This document shows positions 41,530 through 50,341 of a stretch of 64,000 bases of DNA, one piece after another; positions within the stretch are counted from its first letter, which is position 1; each line of letters opens with the position of its first letter. The stretch lies in assembly GCA_947306425.1 (NCBI GenBank), contig CAMZGO010000003.1:62001-126000 (forward strand), in the 5' to 3' direction. The position numbers and the translations under genes were made by a program. The notes beneath the pieces were generated by a model. It was not told where the DNA came from and ran no database searches. It saw nothing but the letters and a program-made list of their open reading frames with translations. This stretch comes from an uncultured Elusimicrobia bacterium (GTDB lineage: Bacteria; Elusimicrobiota; Elusimicrobia; Elusimicrobiales; Elusimicrobiaceae).

Positions 41530-43775
41530 TAAAGATTCTCCTTATTTTGTATTTGTTTTTGCTTAAGTTCATTTAATTGGGCTTCAATCAAGTCAAAGTG
41601 TATTTCCCATCTGTTTGAGCCCTCCGGTTTTGTTATAAATCCTTTCATCTCAAGAACACTTAAAATATTCGTTGCGCGGGCAGAAGAACCAAAATGTGCT
41701 TTAAGCAAGTCCTGCGAAACGCGCCTTCTTTCCAAAATCAAAGTAAGGGCCGAAATAATTTCTTCCGCAGAAGAACCAAGCCCTTCCGTTCCTTGATTTG
41801 GGTTTTGTTCCGGTTTTATTTGTATAGGATAATCGGGCCCACCCTGTGCGCGCCAAAAATCTGTTAATTTTGATATTTCTTCTTCGGATATATATGAACC
41901 TTGTATGCGTTTAGGTTTAGGGTCCGAAATACCTAAATAAAGCATATCACCTTTACCGAGTAAAGCATCTGCACCGTTAGAATCAAGTACAACGCGGGAA
42001 TCAATTTTTGAAGCAACCTGCAAAGCAATTCTTGACGGTAAATTGGCCTTAATAACACCTGTTATAACATTTGTTGAAGGACGCTGAGTGCATAAGATTA
42101 AGTGTATACCTAAAGCGCGGCCCATTTGCGTAAGGCGCTGAACAGAGTCCTCAATAGCGGCTTTGGTTTGTAGCATTAAATCAGCCATTTCGTCAATTAT
42201 TACCACTATATAGAACATCTTTTCTTCGTTATGTGTTAATGCCCACTTATTATATCCCTCAATATTTTTTACTTTTGCGATTTCAAAAATCTTCATACGC
42301 TTTTCCATGACTTTAACAAGCGCTTGTAAAGATTTAACTGCCCCGTTTGCATCTTTAATAATATCGGCATCTTCGCAAGGCACTTTGGGGTCATATAAAT
42401 GCGGTATGCCTTCATAAAAAGTTAGTTCCACGCGTTTTGGGTCTACCAACATTAATTTGATTTCGTCCGGTTTAGCCCGGTATAATAAGGATGCAATCAT
42501 TGTATGCACACAAATACTTTTACCGGAATTAGTTGCACCGGCTACAAGCAAATGCGGCATTTTTTCAATTACGGAAGTTGCCGGTGCGCCGTCGGCATAT
42601 CTTCCCAAAACGACGGTTGTTTTATATTTGGAATTTATAAAAGAGGGGTCTTGCAAAATTTCTCGCACTGTAACCATAATCGGTTTTTCATTAGGTATTT
42701 CAAAACCTATGGCATCTTTGCCCGGTATAGGTGCTTCAACACGTATACCGCGTGCTTTCATTGCCAAGGCAATATCATTTGAAATTGAAACTATAGAACT
42801 TATTTTAACCCCGGCATCGGGTTTAATTTCATAGCGTGTGATAACCGGCCCCGGTGCAACACCGGTAACGCTGGCATGAATATCAAAATTCTTTAAAGTA
42901 GTTTCAAGCAAATTTGTTGCTTTTGCAATTTCCGCATCACTTGGCCCGCATAAATTATTTTCTTCCGGTGCGCGCAATAAATCAAGGGGGGGTAAAGTAT
43001 ACTCGGTTGTTTTTTTATTTTCGCATTCTTCTTCCTGATTTTTCTTTGGTTTTGGTGTTTCTTCTTGTTGTATTCGCGGAGGATTTTTTACCATTTCTGC
43101 CGTTGCACGCATAATTTTCGGCGGTGCTTTTTTAGCAGGTTCTTCTTGTTTTTGTTGATGTTCCTGAACGTCTGACAGGTCTTGTTTTTCTTCCTCTTTA
43201 CGTTCTGCTATTTTTTGTTTAAGGTCTGCACGGGCTTGCATCCAAACGGTAAAATCTTCTTTAATTAAAGTCCAGCATTTTATTAAAGTTTCTTTCCAAG
43301 GTATTGCAAACAATATGTGGACGCCTAAAAAAGAGGAAGCTAAGGCAATAATTATTGCACCGCTTTTTCCTGCAACACCGCTTAAATGGCTAAATAAAAA
43401 GGCCCCGATATAACCGCCGTTTAAGGAACTTTTAGGGAAAATTAAAAGCAAATCCGCAATTAAAATAGACAAGCCCGTTAAAGCCAAAGACATTCCGAAC
43501 AAGAGAGTAAATATTGCTAATGTCCTGTACCTTATTGCGCGGTACAGCCAATAAAGCAACAACAGGGGCATTAATAAAGCAGATGTTCCAAAAAATGCAA
43601 TTAAACCGTTCCGTACTGCTTTGCCTGCCGGACCGCCTATATCGGCACCACCCCATAAAATCCAAGCAAGCCAAAGAAAGAAAGCCCCGCAAAACACCCA
43701 AACCAAACTCTTTAAAAAGGTGTTTTGGCTTTCTTTCTTTTTACTTTTTGATTTTTTATAAAGTGTATGCCTCAT
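41529..43775 (-). CDS. ftsK: DNA translocase FtsK
   Basis: A 748-residue protein. Four N-terminal membrane helices (about 25-165), a short Lys/Glu/Pro linker, then the motor: a beta-sheet region (GPVITRYEIKPDAGVKIS), Walker A VAGATNSGKS (about 410-419), Walker B VVIIDEMADLM, and a C-terminal winged-helix gamma domain (RRVSQDLLKAHFGSSARA) that reads polar DNA motifs. It moves chromosome ends at the division septum. The linker is short compared with E. coli. Start at ATG 43773-43775. Confidence 0.95.
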   Translation of the reverse strand: MRHTLYKKSKSKKKESQNTFLKSLVWVFCGAFFLWLAWILWGGADIGGPAGKAVRNGLIAFFGTSALLMPLLLLYWLYRAIRYRTLAIFTLLFGMSLALTGLSILIADLLLIFPKSSLNGGYIGAFLFSHLSGVAGKSGAIIIALASSFLGVHILFAIPWKETLIKCWTLIKEDFTVWMQARADLKQKIAERKEEEKQDLSDVQEHQQKQEEPAKKAPPKIMRATAEMVKNPPRIQQEETPKPKKNQEEECENKKTTEYTLPPLDLLRAPEENNLCGPSDAEIAKATNLLETTLKNFDIHASVTGVAPGPVITRYEIKPDAGVKISSIVSISNDIALAMKARGIRVEAPIPGKDAIGFEIPNEKPIMVTVREILQDPSFINSKYKTTVVLGRYADGAPATSVIEKMPHLLVAGATNSGKSICVHTMIASLLYRAKPDEIKLMLVDPKRVELTFYEGIPHLYDPKVPCEDADIIKDANGAVKSLQALVKVMEKRMKIFEIAKVKNIEGYNKWALTHNEEKMFYIVVIIDEMADLMLQTKAAIEDSVQRLTQMGRALGIHLILCTQRPSTNVITGVIKANLPSRIALQVASKIDSRVVLDSNGADALLGKGDMLYLGISDPKPKRIQGSYISEEEISKLTDFWRAQGGPDYPIQIKPEQNPNQGTEGLGSSAEEIISALTLILERRRVSQDLLKAHFGSSARATNILSVLEMKGFITKPEGSNRWEIHFDLIEAQLNELKQKQIQNKENL

Positions 43776-43799
43776 TTCCTTATCGGCCAGGGATAAACC

Positions 43800-44009
43800 C
43801 TAGTTATTTGTTTTCGTTACCTTATAATTAAGGCCGTCAGGCTCAATGTTTATCTTATTTTGATTTTCCAAAGCACCCAATGCCAAATACAAAAGTGAAC
43901 TTGAAATATTTAGGGAAATCTTAATCTGCCAAGAAGTAATATTTTCCTTATCTTTTAACAGTTCAAGAATTTTTGAAGATGTTGCTGTAATATTTTCTTT
44001 AAAAGGCAT
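43800..44009 (-). CDS. Small winged-helix protein (DUF2582/PF10771-like)
   Basis: A 69-residue protein beginning MPFKENITATSSKILELLKD. The centre, TSWQIKISLNISSSLLYLAL, matches the DUF2582-type winged helix-turn-helix: helix, turn, recognition helix, then a strand pair (INIEPDGLNYKV). Probably DNA-binding, target unknown. GGAGG precedes ATG 44007-44009. It lies between accB and ftsK, in the same direction. Confidence 0.75.
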   Translation of the reverse strand: MPFKENITATSSKILELLKDKENITSWQIKISLNISSSLLYLALGALENQNKINIEPDGLNYKVTKTNN

Positions 44010-44017
44010 AAATCCTC

Positions 44018-44497
44018 CTATATTTTTTCAACTCCGAAGAGCATATCGCCCGGTTTTACGGGTTGGCCGTTATCAACAAGAACTTTGGTAATAACACAGT
44101 CAAAAGGTGCTTTTACCTCATTAAAAACTTTCATTGCTTCTATTAAACAAATGGGGGTACCGGCTTTAACCTTATCGCCTTCCCTTATAAAAGGCGGCGC
44201 GCTTGGGGAAGCACCCCTGAAGAATATTCCTTGTAACGGGGATTTTACTGTTGCTCCGTATACAGGTATTTCTTTCTTTGTTTCTTCTTTTGTCTGAAAG
44301 GAAAAATTGTTTAGAGTACCCTCTACACTTTGTGACATACCGGCGCGTACTAATTTAACATGCGTGCCTTTGTTCGCATAGTCTAGGGAAGAAAGTTTAT
44401 TGTCTTCCATAAACTTGTATAGCTGTTTGACTTCCTCAAGCACGCCCAAATCTTTTTTTGAGGGCTTATTTTTGGATGTAACTTTCTTTGTTTTCAT
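44018..44497 (-). CDS. accB: Biotin carboxyl carrier protein of acetyl-CoA carboxylase
   Basis: 159 residues. The biotinylation motif CLIEAMKVFNEVKA holds the acceptor Lys123, with the beta-barrel lipoyl/biotinyl fold around it (VKSPLQGIFFRGASP, then REGDKVKAGTPI, and QPVKPGDMLFGVE at the end). The N-terminal part is helical and Lys-rich, as in BCCP. It carries CO2 for malonyl-CoA synthesis. accC is not in the window next to it. Probably the first gene of the leftward operon. Confidence 0.93.
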   Translation of the reverse strand: MKTKKVTSKNKPSKKDLGVLEEVKQLYKFMEDNKLSSLDYANKGTHVKLVRAGMSQSVEGTLNNFSFQTKEETKKEIPVYGATVKSPLQGIFFRGASPSAPPFIREGDKVKAGTPICLIEAMKVFNEVKAPFDCVITKVLVDNGQPVKPGDMLFGVEKI

Positions 44498-44661
44498 ATA
44501 AACCTCTTAGAACCTTATAAAAACATTTTAGCAAATTAAATGGCGGTTTTGTAGGTTTGAATAGGAAATCTGCAGTTATTGTTTTTTGCCGGGTAATGCT
44601 TACAGTTTGTCTTTATTAAATCAAAATTTGATATTTTTATTTTTGCAAATATCGTCGTGAT

Positions 44662-44693
44662 TTGCTTTTTTTTTTTTTTTTTTTCTGTACAAT
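44662..44693 (+). promoter_or_regulatory. Pilin 4 promoter region with T19 tract
   Basis: A -10 TACAAT at 44688-44693 is preceded by CTG and 19 consecutive T (44666-44684). The nearest -35-like hexamer (TTGCTT, 44662-44667) leaves a spacer of 20 bases, too long for strong activity. Losing about three T would restore 17. It is the longest of the five tracts, so it is the most likely to slip. Confidence 0.65.
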
Positions 44694-44743
44694 ATATTTG
44701 TACGTGATGCAAAAAATCTGTATAAATTAATTTAGGAGTGTTT

Positions 44744-45259
44744 ATGAATAAAATAAAAAATCATAGTTTAGGTTTCACTTTGCTTGAACTTTTAGTAGTT
44801 GTGTTAATTATTGGCATACTTGCCGCTATCGCCTTACCGCAATTTCAGATGTCGGTTGGTAAATCAAAACTTATTGAATTAAAAAGTTTGATAAAGAATA
44901 TTTTTGAAGCAGAACAACGTTATCGTTTAGTGAATAACAAGTATCCTACAAGTACTGATGAACTTGACATTAATTTTAATATAAAAGGTGGATCTACTTT
45001 TGAAGGCGGTTATAATTTTACTACTTCAAACGGAATATCTTGCTCTGTATGGACTGGGCACATTTCATGTACCAAAAATATTTTTGGGCAACGTGTAACA
45101 ATTTATGCGTACCGTGATAGACTAAAATATAGATTGTGCGGAGTGGAAGGGGGACCTGATCAAACTGATCCTACAACAAAAGCAGTCCGCCTTTGTAAAT
45201 TAGATAGTGGTAAAAGAACAGAAGCAGATTGTCAGGGATACTGCAAATATCAATACTAA
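44744..45259 (+). CDS. Type IV pilin-like protein (pilin 4)
   Basis: A prepilin of 171 residues from ATG 44744 (AGGAG just upstream; the GTG at 44738 is too close to that site). Leader MNKIKNHSLG|FTLLELLVVV, then IIGILAAIALPQFQM. The globular part keeps IKNIFEAEQRYRLVNNKYP, CTKNIFG and AVRLCKLD, which align with RLCAKETN of pilins 1 and 2, and ends CQGYCKYQY with paired Cys. It stands alone between the accB operon (divergent) and ssrA. Confidence 0.92.
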   Translation: MNKIKNHSLGFTLLELLVVVLIIGILAAIALPQFQMSVGKSKLIELKSLIKNIFEAEQRYRLVNNKYPTSTDELDINFNIKGGSTFEGGYNFTTSNGISCSVWTGHISCTKNIFGQRVTIYAYRDRLKYRLCGVEGGPDQTDPTTKAVRLCKLDSGKRTEADCQGYCKYQY

Positions 45260-45309
45260 CCAATATTTCAATTAAGTTTCCTATTTTAAAAACCCCTTGA
45301 AAGATATGC

Positions 45310-45315
45310 TATAAT
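45310..45315 (+). promoter_or_regulatory. ssrA -10 element
   Basis: A consensus TATAAT lies about 18 bases before the mature tmRNA 5' end. No good -35 at the ideal distance is seen. Confidence 0.5.
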
Positions 45316-45332
45316 AATATAAGTGTAATTTC

Positions 45333-45673
45333 GGGGGCGACTAGTTTCGACAGATACCTCTGAGGTTTAAACGCAGGTAGCGGTTGGCCAGGCCGCTTTA
45401 AATAGGGCTAAAACAAATAGTTGGCAATACCAACAATACAGTTTGGGCAGCTGCCTAAACCCGTTAGTTTAGTATTTACGGCGTATTAAACTTACGGTCA
45501 ATCAGCCGTATGCTGCAAGGAAGGTTAGTTTGGCCTCCCCTTGCATAAGACAAATTAAACAAGTAAAAGCGCAGCAGCTTCGGGCAAGCACTTTTACTAT
45601 AAAACCGGAGCTAAACCTGTAGTGCTTAAATTGTATGAGTATTTGGACGCGGGTGCGAATCCCGCCGCCTCCA
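45333..45673 (+). ncRNA. ssrA: Transfer-messenger RNA
   Basis: tmRNA for rescue of stalled ribosomes. The 5' end GGGGGCGACTAGTTTCGACA pairs with CGCCTCC at 45666-45672 to form the acceptor stem; the T-arm is CGGGTGCGAATCCCG. The discriminator A is followed by CTTT, so CCA is not fully encoded. The tag frame is preceded by the UAGU(U/C) context known from other tmRNAs, so the resume codon should be GGC at 45423. The predicted tag is GNTNNTVWAAA, ending with TAA 45456-45458. The final AAA of the tag fits degron function. The alternative frame starting AKTNSW ends in LV and fits less well. Confidence 0.95.
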
Positions 45674-45690
45674 CTTTTTAAGGAGTTTTT

Positions 45691-47097
45691 ATGGCAAATA
45701 TCAAATTCGGAACAGACGGTTGGCGCGGCATTATTGCTTGGGATTTTACTTTTGAGAATGTCAAGCGTATGGCACAAGCCCTTGCTACCTTTATAAATAT
45801 AAATATGCCTTCAAATTTGGAAGATAAAACGGGCGGCGTGGTCGTAGGTTTTGACAGGCGCTTTATGGCCGATAGGGTTGCCGCTGATGTCGCAAGCATT
45901 TTAAAACTTAATAAACTTGATGTTACTTTACTTAAGGACCCTGTCAGCACGCCAATGATAAGTTGCCTCTCTTTTACAAAATTTTGGTTTGCTATTATGA
46001 TTACCGCAAGCCATAATGAAGCCCAATATTTGGGTGTTAAAATTAAAATGAACGGCGGCAGCGTTCCTTTAAGATTTACTAAAGAAATAGAAGAACTTAT
46101 TGACCAACGTCCGGCCCTCTATATAGCCGGCCATAATGTAGAGCCGAAACAAGGGCTTGAAAAAATTTATTTTAAATATGTATCATCAAAAGCAAATTTA
46201 AAAAAGGCCTTAACGCTGAAAGGTAAGGTGGCAGTTGACTATATGTACGGCAGCGCTTGCGGATATTTGGAAAGTCTGCTTCCGCCAAAACAAGTTATTG
46301 CCTTACATACGGAAAAGGACCCGACTTTCGGCGGCATTAAACCTGAACCTAAGGAAAATGCCCTCAGCGAACTTAAAAAGACAGTTGTAGATAAGAAATG
46401 CCTTTTCGGTGTTGCTTTTGACGGTGACGGTGATAGAAGTGCCCTGATTGATGAAAAGGGTAAATATATTACCCCAATGCAGGTTTCCGCGGTGCTTTTG
46501 CACCATTTGATTAAATATAAAAAACTTAAAGGCAAGGTATTACAATGCCTTTCCATGGGATATTTAACAAAAAGGATTGCGAGGGAAAACAGCCTTGAAT
46601 TTGAAGAACTACCCGTCGGCTTTAAACATATTGCCGAGCGCACTTATTTAGAAGATGTTTTATTTGGAACGGAAGAATCCGGCGGATATTGCTGGAAAGG
46701 CACTATGCCGGAGCGCGATGGCCTTTTGCTTACAATATTCATAATGGAAATTATGGCTGTACGTAAGATGAAACTCAGCGAACTTGTGAAGGAAACAGAA
46801 ACCCTTTACGGTAAAAGTTATTATGAACGCCAAGATTTGGAAGTTAAAAAGATATTTGATATAAATACCTTTGCTGATAAATTGAGGAAGAAATTCCCCA
46901 AAAAAATATTAGGCAAAGAAATATCTGAAGTTTTGGATATAGACGGTGTAAAATTGATTTTCCCTGATGACAGTTGGCTTCTTGCCCGCCCGTCAGGTAC
47001 GGAACCAATAGTCCGCCTCTATGCCGAAACACCGGATAAAAAACAAACACAACAGTTGCTTGAATTCGCTGTTAAGACTTTGAGCACTTTGAAATAA
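45691..47097 (+). CDS. Phosphoglucomutase/phosphomannomutase family protein
   Basis: A 468-residue alpha-D-phosphohexomutase. IKFGTDGWRGII at the N-terminus, the catalytic phosphoserine loop ITASHNEA (Ser107), the Mg-binding DGDGDRS (about 244-250), the sugar-binding loop GTEESGG and the phosphate-binding RPSGTEP near the end. It interconverts sugar 1- and 6-phosphates; glucose, mannose or glucosamine specificity is uncertain. AGGAG precedes ATG 45691, directly after ssrA. Confidence 0.92.
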   Translation: MANIKFGTDGWRGIIAWDFTFENVKRMAQALATFININMPSNLEDKTGGVVVGFDRRFMADRVAADVASILKLNKLDVTLLKDPVSTPMISCLSFTKFWFAIMITASHNEAQYLGVKIKMNGGSVPLRFTKEIEELIDQRPALYIAGHNVEPKQGLEKIYFKYVSSKANLKKALTLKGKVAVDYMYGSACGYLESLLPPKQVIALHTEKDPTFGGIKPEPKENALSELKKTVVDKKCLFGVAFDGDGDRSALIDEKGKYITPMQVSAVLLHHLIKYKKLKGKVLQCLSMGYLTKRIARENSLEFEELPVGFKHIAERTYLEDVLFGTEESGGYCWKGTMPERDGLLLTIFIMEIMAVRKMKLSELVKETETLYGKSYYERQDLEVKKIFDINTFADKLRKKFPKKILGKEISEVLDIDGVKLIFPDDSWLLARPSGTEPIVRLYAETPDKKQTQQLLEFAVKTLSTLK

Positions 47098-47098
47098 T

Positions 47099-47461
47099 AT
47101 GAGAACGATTATTGTTGTTGATGATTCTGCGGTCCTCAGGACCACAATAGAAAATGCTCTTGACAGTGCCGGTTATGAGGTGTTGTCTACTGCAGACGGA
47201 TCGCCTGCTTTATTTCGTGTTTTAGAAGAAGGAAAAGTGCCTGATGCTATTTTGCTTGATATGTTTTTCCCTGAAGAAAGCGGGCTTGATATATTGCGTT
47301 CTTTGAAGGCGAAATATCCAAACGTTAAAGTTCTTGTAATAACAGGTATGAATAATCAAGATTTAAATAAAGAAATTCTTGAAAGCGGTGCAAGTAATAT
47401 TCTTCATAAACCATTTGATATGGAAGATTTAACCCTTGCTTTACAAAAACTTTCAAAATAA
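47099..47461 (+). CDS. Single-domain response regulator (CheY-like)
   Basis: 120 residues, only a receiver domain. The acidic pair VVDDS (Asp8, Asp9), phospho-acceptor Asp54 in ILLDMFFPEE, Thr in VITGMN and Lys in LHKPFD complete the phosphorylation site. No output domain, so it acts by protein-protein contact. No kinase is adjacent. It begins one base after the phosphohexomutase stop, so expression is likely coupled. Confidence 0.92.
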   Translation: MRTIIVVDDSAVLRTTIENALDSAGYEVLSTADGSPALFRVLEEGKVPDAILLDMFFPEESGLDILRSLKAKYPNVKVLVITGMNNQDLNKEILESGASNILHKPFDMEDLTLALQKLSK

Positions 47462-47479
47462 AATTGCACAGGAGGATTT

Positions 47480-47950
47480 ATGAGCGAAATTTTTTATCTA
47501 AGCCGTAAAAATTATGAAAAGATGAGGACCGAACTTGAAGATTTAAAAAAAGTAAAAGCGGCCTTGTCGGAAGAAATCGGTGAAGCCGCCCGCCAAGGCG
47601 ACCTTAAGGAAAATGCCGAATATACCGCCGCTAAAGAAAAACAGGCGGAAACTTTAGCCAAAATAAATGAACTTGAAATCCGTTTAAGAAATTGCGAAAT
47701 TACTGACGATATTAATGTTGACAGGTCCGAAATCCGCATAGGTGCTACCGTAACCTTGCAAGATGAGAAGGGGAAACAAATAACTTATACCTTAGTAGGT
47801 TCTATGGAAAGTAATCCCGAACAGGGGCTTCTTTCCGTTAAAGCCCCGATGGCAAGTGCCATGCTCGGTAAAAAGGCAGGGGAGAGTTTTGACCTTATTT
47901 TACCCAGGGCAAAACGTAAATTTAAAGTCGTAAAATTAGAATATAAATAG
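47480..47950 (+). CDS. greA: Transcription elongation factor GreA
   Basis: 156 residues: N-terminal coiled coil with the basic/acidic tip (GEAARQGDLKENAEYTAAKE, about 36-55) that reaches into RNA polymerase, and a C-terminal FKBP-like domain (IGATVTLQDEKGK ... AMLGKKAGESFDL). It rescues backtracked RNA polymerase by transcript cleavage. AGGAGG precedes ATG 47480. Confidence 0.97.
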   Translation: MSEIFYLSRKNYEKMRTELEDLKKVKAALSEEIGEAARQGDLKENAEYTAAKEKQAETLAKINELEIRLRNCEITDDINVDRSEIRIGATVTLQDEKGKQITYTLVGSMESNPEQGLLSVKAPMASAMLGKKAGESFDLILPRAKRKFKVVKLEYK

Positions 47951-47961
47951 GAGGATAATCT

Positions 47962-48663
47962 ATGGAAATTACTAACTTGGCAAACAAAACGTTGGAACCG
48001 TTTGTTGTGCTTTTTAACAAATCGGTAGAATTATTACCGGGCATAATTGTTGCCTTGGTGATGTTGTTTTTGGGTTTATTTTTATCACGCTGGACAAGTA
48101 CTTTAACCAAAAAACTTTTTAATGTGATTAAACTTGACCAAAGAACAGAAAAAATCGGTGTCAATGAAATACTTTCCCGTGTCGGTTTTGGTAAGTCCCC
48201 GACTTATGTCTTGGCCTTTGTCCTTTCTTGGGCGGTGATGATTATTTTCATTATGCTTGCTGCGGATTCTTTACATTTATCTGTTATAAGTTTGATTTTG
48301 GAGAAATTTTTATTATTTATTCCTAAACTTATTGCCTGTGTCATTATTTTATTTGCAGGTGCTTTATTTGGCAAATTTGTGGAACGTCTTGTTTTAAATT
48401 CTGCGAGAGCAAATAAAATTCGCGGCGGAATATTTATTGCAAAAGTTGTTAATGCAGCAGTCTTGGTTTTTGCTATTTTGCTTGCTTTACAGCAAATAAA
48501 TATCAATTTTGTTTTGATTAACCACGTAATTGTTATTGTTCTTGCATCTCTTGGCCTTGGTTTTGGTTTGGCTGTAGGCCTTGGTGCAAAAGGTGTAGTT
48601 GAAGACTATTTACGTCAAATGGTTAAAGAAAACGAAACCGAAGAAGAGAAAGAAATAAAATAG
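47962..48663 (+). CDS. Conserved TM-helix membrane protein, small-MscS-like
   Basis: 233 residues with four to five membrane helices. The LPGIIVALVMLFLGLFLSRW start, the repeated FGKSPTYVLAFVLSWAVMI and the glycine-rich LASLGLGFGLAVGLGAKGVV near the end match the conserved TM helix repeats (PF05552) seen beside MscS channels. The beta domain of MscS is missing. A pore function is inferred from the Gly/Ala-rich last helix. AGGAGG precedes the start. It is followed by a terminator. Confidence 0.78.
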   Translation: MEITNLANKTLEPFVVLFNKSVELLPGIIVALVMLFLGLFLSRWTSTLTKKLFNVIKLDQRTEKIGVNEILSRVGFGKSPTYVLAFVLSWAVMIIFIMLAADSLHLSVISLILEKFLLFIPKLIACVIILFAGALFGKFVERLVLNSARANKIRGGIFIAKVVNAAVLVFAILLALQQININFVLINHVIVIVLASLGLGFGLAVGLGAKGVVEDYLRQMVKENETEEEKEIK

Positions 48664-48683
48664 TTCTATTTCATTTTTAATAA

Positions 48684-48714
48684 ATATCCCCCGGTAAAGC
48701 CGGGGGATATTTGT
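48684..48714. terminator. Terminator between the TM-helix gene and pilin 5
   Basis: AAATATCCCCCGG-TAAAG-CCGGGGGATATTT: a long perfect stem at the meeting point of two convergent genes, probably serving both directions. T runs are short. Confidence 0.7.
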
Positions 48715-48720
48715 GTGAAA

Positions 48721-49248
48721 TTATTGTTTTATCAGACATCCTTTATGGTTTGCAAAAACCTCATTTATGTCAGGTCCGCCATTGCATACTTTTTTACAAA
48801 TCTTTTCTTTAGTTGCTATAGTTAGTTTACTTCCGTTAAAGTAATCTCGGTCATAATAATAACAGTAAAAACTTTTCGCTGGTATTGTATCAAATTTTTC
48901 TAGTGAATATCCTAAACGTATGTCTGTATTTACATTTCTAGTCATGAAATTTCTTCGGCTTGTTAAATCAATTATAGTGTCTTTCATGTTTGGGATATTG
49001 ATATCAAAAATCTGTACGTTTTCAATACTAGTCGGTTGATTAAGGGTTACATATTTTTCATTGATTATGTAATAGCGTTCTTGTGCTTCAGCGAAATTTT
49101 TTACAATAGATAATTGTGATTTAACTTTTACTGCATTGATTAAATAATAGTATTGCGGCATAGCAATTGCAGCAAGTATACCGATAATTAAAACAACAAC
49201 TAATAATTCCAATAAAGTAAAACCTTTTGCACTACTTTTTATTTTCAT
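48721..49248 (-). CDS. Type IV pilin-like protein (pilin 5)
   Basis: A 175-residue prepilin: MKIKSSAKG|FTLLELLVVV with IIGILAAIAMPQYYY, then VKNFAEAQERYYIINEKYVT. The C-terminal half is different from the other pilins (FDINIPNMKDTIIDLTSRRN...) but still has the pattern FYCYYYDRDYF and C..VCNGG near the end. AGGAG precedes the ATG at 49246-49248. It is convergent with the TM-helix gene across a bidirectional terminator, and has its own T-tract promoter. Confidence 0.92.
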   Translation of the reverse strand: MKIKSSAKGFTLLELLVVVLIIGILAAIAMPQYYYLINAVKVKSQLSIVKNFAEAQERYYIINEKYVTLNQPTSIENVQIFDINIPNMKDTIIDLTSRRNFMTRNVNTDIRLGYSLEKFDTIPAKSFYCYYYDRDYFNGSKLTIATKEKICKKVCNGGPDINEVFANHKGCLIKQ

Positions 49249-49301
49249 TTTAAATGCTCCTAAATTGATTTATACGGCGTTTTTGTTTAACGCCTATATA
49301 T

Positions 49302-49332
49302 ATTGTAGAAAAAAAAAAAAAAACGTTGTCAA
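49302..49332 (-). promoter_or_regulatory. Pilin 5 promoter with T15 tract in the spacer
   Basis: On the minus strand: -35 TTGACA (49327-49332), ACG, 15 T (A run at 49309-49323 of the plus strand), C, then -10 TACAAT (49302-49307). The spacer is 19 bases, two more than optimal. It is the only one of the five on the minus strand, which shows the motif belongs to the gene and not to strand composition. Confidence 0.75.
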
Positions 49333-49525
49333 GAGGTAATTAAGCCCCACGACGAAGAAAATAAAAAAATATTCCAATTATTCCCCGCCCCTTTGCTTGC
49401 AAAGGCGGAGGGGTTAGGGGTGGGGTATGAATTAAAGTTTGCGCTTTTTATTTTCACCCCACACTTTTCTTATTTATTAAAAAAAGTGTGGAGCAAATGA
49501 AATAGAGAGAAAAATAAAGTAAAAA

Positions 49526-50341
49526 TTAAATAAGTAAACTTATATCTGCCGATTTAACTGAGTGCGTTAAACAACCCATTGATATTACATCAACACCCGT
49601 TTTGGCATAAGTTTCCAAATTGCCGGGGTTTATTCCGCCGGATGCTTCTAAAATCGCACGGCCTTCTACAAAAGCAACTATTTTTTCAATTTCTTTAGGT
49701 GTCATATTGTCAAGCATAATAATATCTGCTTTTGCTTTTAGTGCTTCTTTAACTTCCGCTAAATTTTTTGTTTCAACTTCAATTTTATTTGTATGCCCGA
49801 TATTTTGCCTTATTTTTTGTACCGCTTTTGTTATTGAACCTGCCGCGGCAATATGATTATCTTTGATTAAAACTGCATCAGATAAACTCATACGGTGATT
49901 CTTTGCACCGCCTGTTTTAACGGCGTATTTATCAAATTTTCTTAAGGCCGGTAAAGTTTTGCGTGTGTCAACAAGCATAACGCCGTATTTTTTGCAAATT
50001 TTATTTAATTCTGCTGCTTGTGTTGCAATACCGGACATTCTTTGCATAAAGTTCAGGGCTGTTCTTTCTGCTTTCAAGATGCTTAAAGTCGCGCCGGAAA
50101 CTGCGGCAATAACAGTGCCTTTTTTTATTTTATCACCATCGTTAAATTTAGTTTTGAAAACTAGTGAACGGTCAACATATTCAAAAATTTCTTTGGCTAA
50201 GTTTACTCCGCATAAAATCAAATCTTGTTTTGCCACAAGGCGTGCGGTCGTTTTATCTTTAGGGGTAAAAATATTTTCCGAAGTTATATCGCCAAGGGCG
50301 GTATCTTCTTCTAAAGCAAGGGTTACAATTTTATCTATCAT
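49526..50341 (-). CDS. nadC: Nicotinate-nucleotide pyrophosphorylase (carboxylating)
   Basis: 271 residues. EDTALGDITSE, ERTALNFMQRMSGIAT, DTRKTLPALRKFDKYAVKTGGAKNHR (substrate-binding Arg, Lys and His residues in about 128-153), and IMLDNM...LEASGGI near the end are family marks. It converts quinolinate and PRPP to nicotinate mononucleotide, using the product of the adjacent NadA. It overlaps nadA by four bases. nadB is not in the window. Confidence 0.95.
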   Translation of the reverse strand: MIDKIVTLALEEDTALGDITSENIFTPKDKTTARLVAKQDLILCGVNLAKEIFEYVDRSLVFKTKFNDGDKIKKGTVIAAVSGATLSILKAERTALNFMQRMSGIATQAAELNKICKKYGVMLVDTRKTLPALRKFDKYAVKTGGAKNHRMSLSDAVLIKDNHIAAAGSITKAVQKIRQNIGHTNKIEVETKNLAEVKEALKAKADIIMLDNMTPKEIEKIVAFVEGRAILEASGGINPGNLETYAKTGVDVISMGCLTHSVKSADISLLI

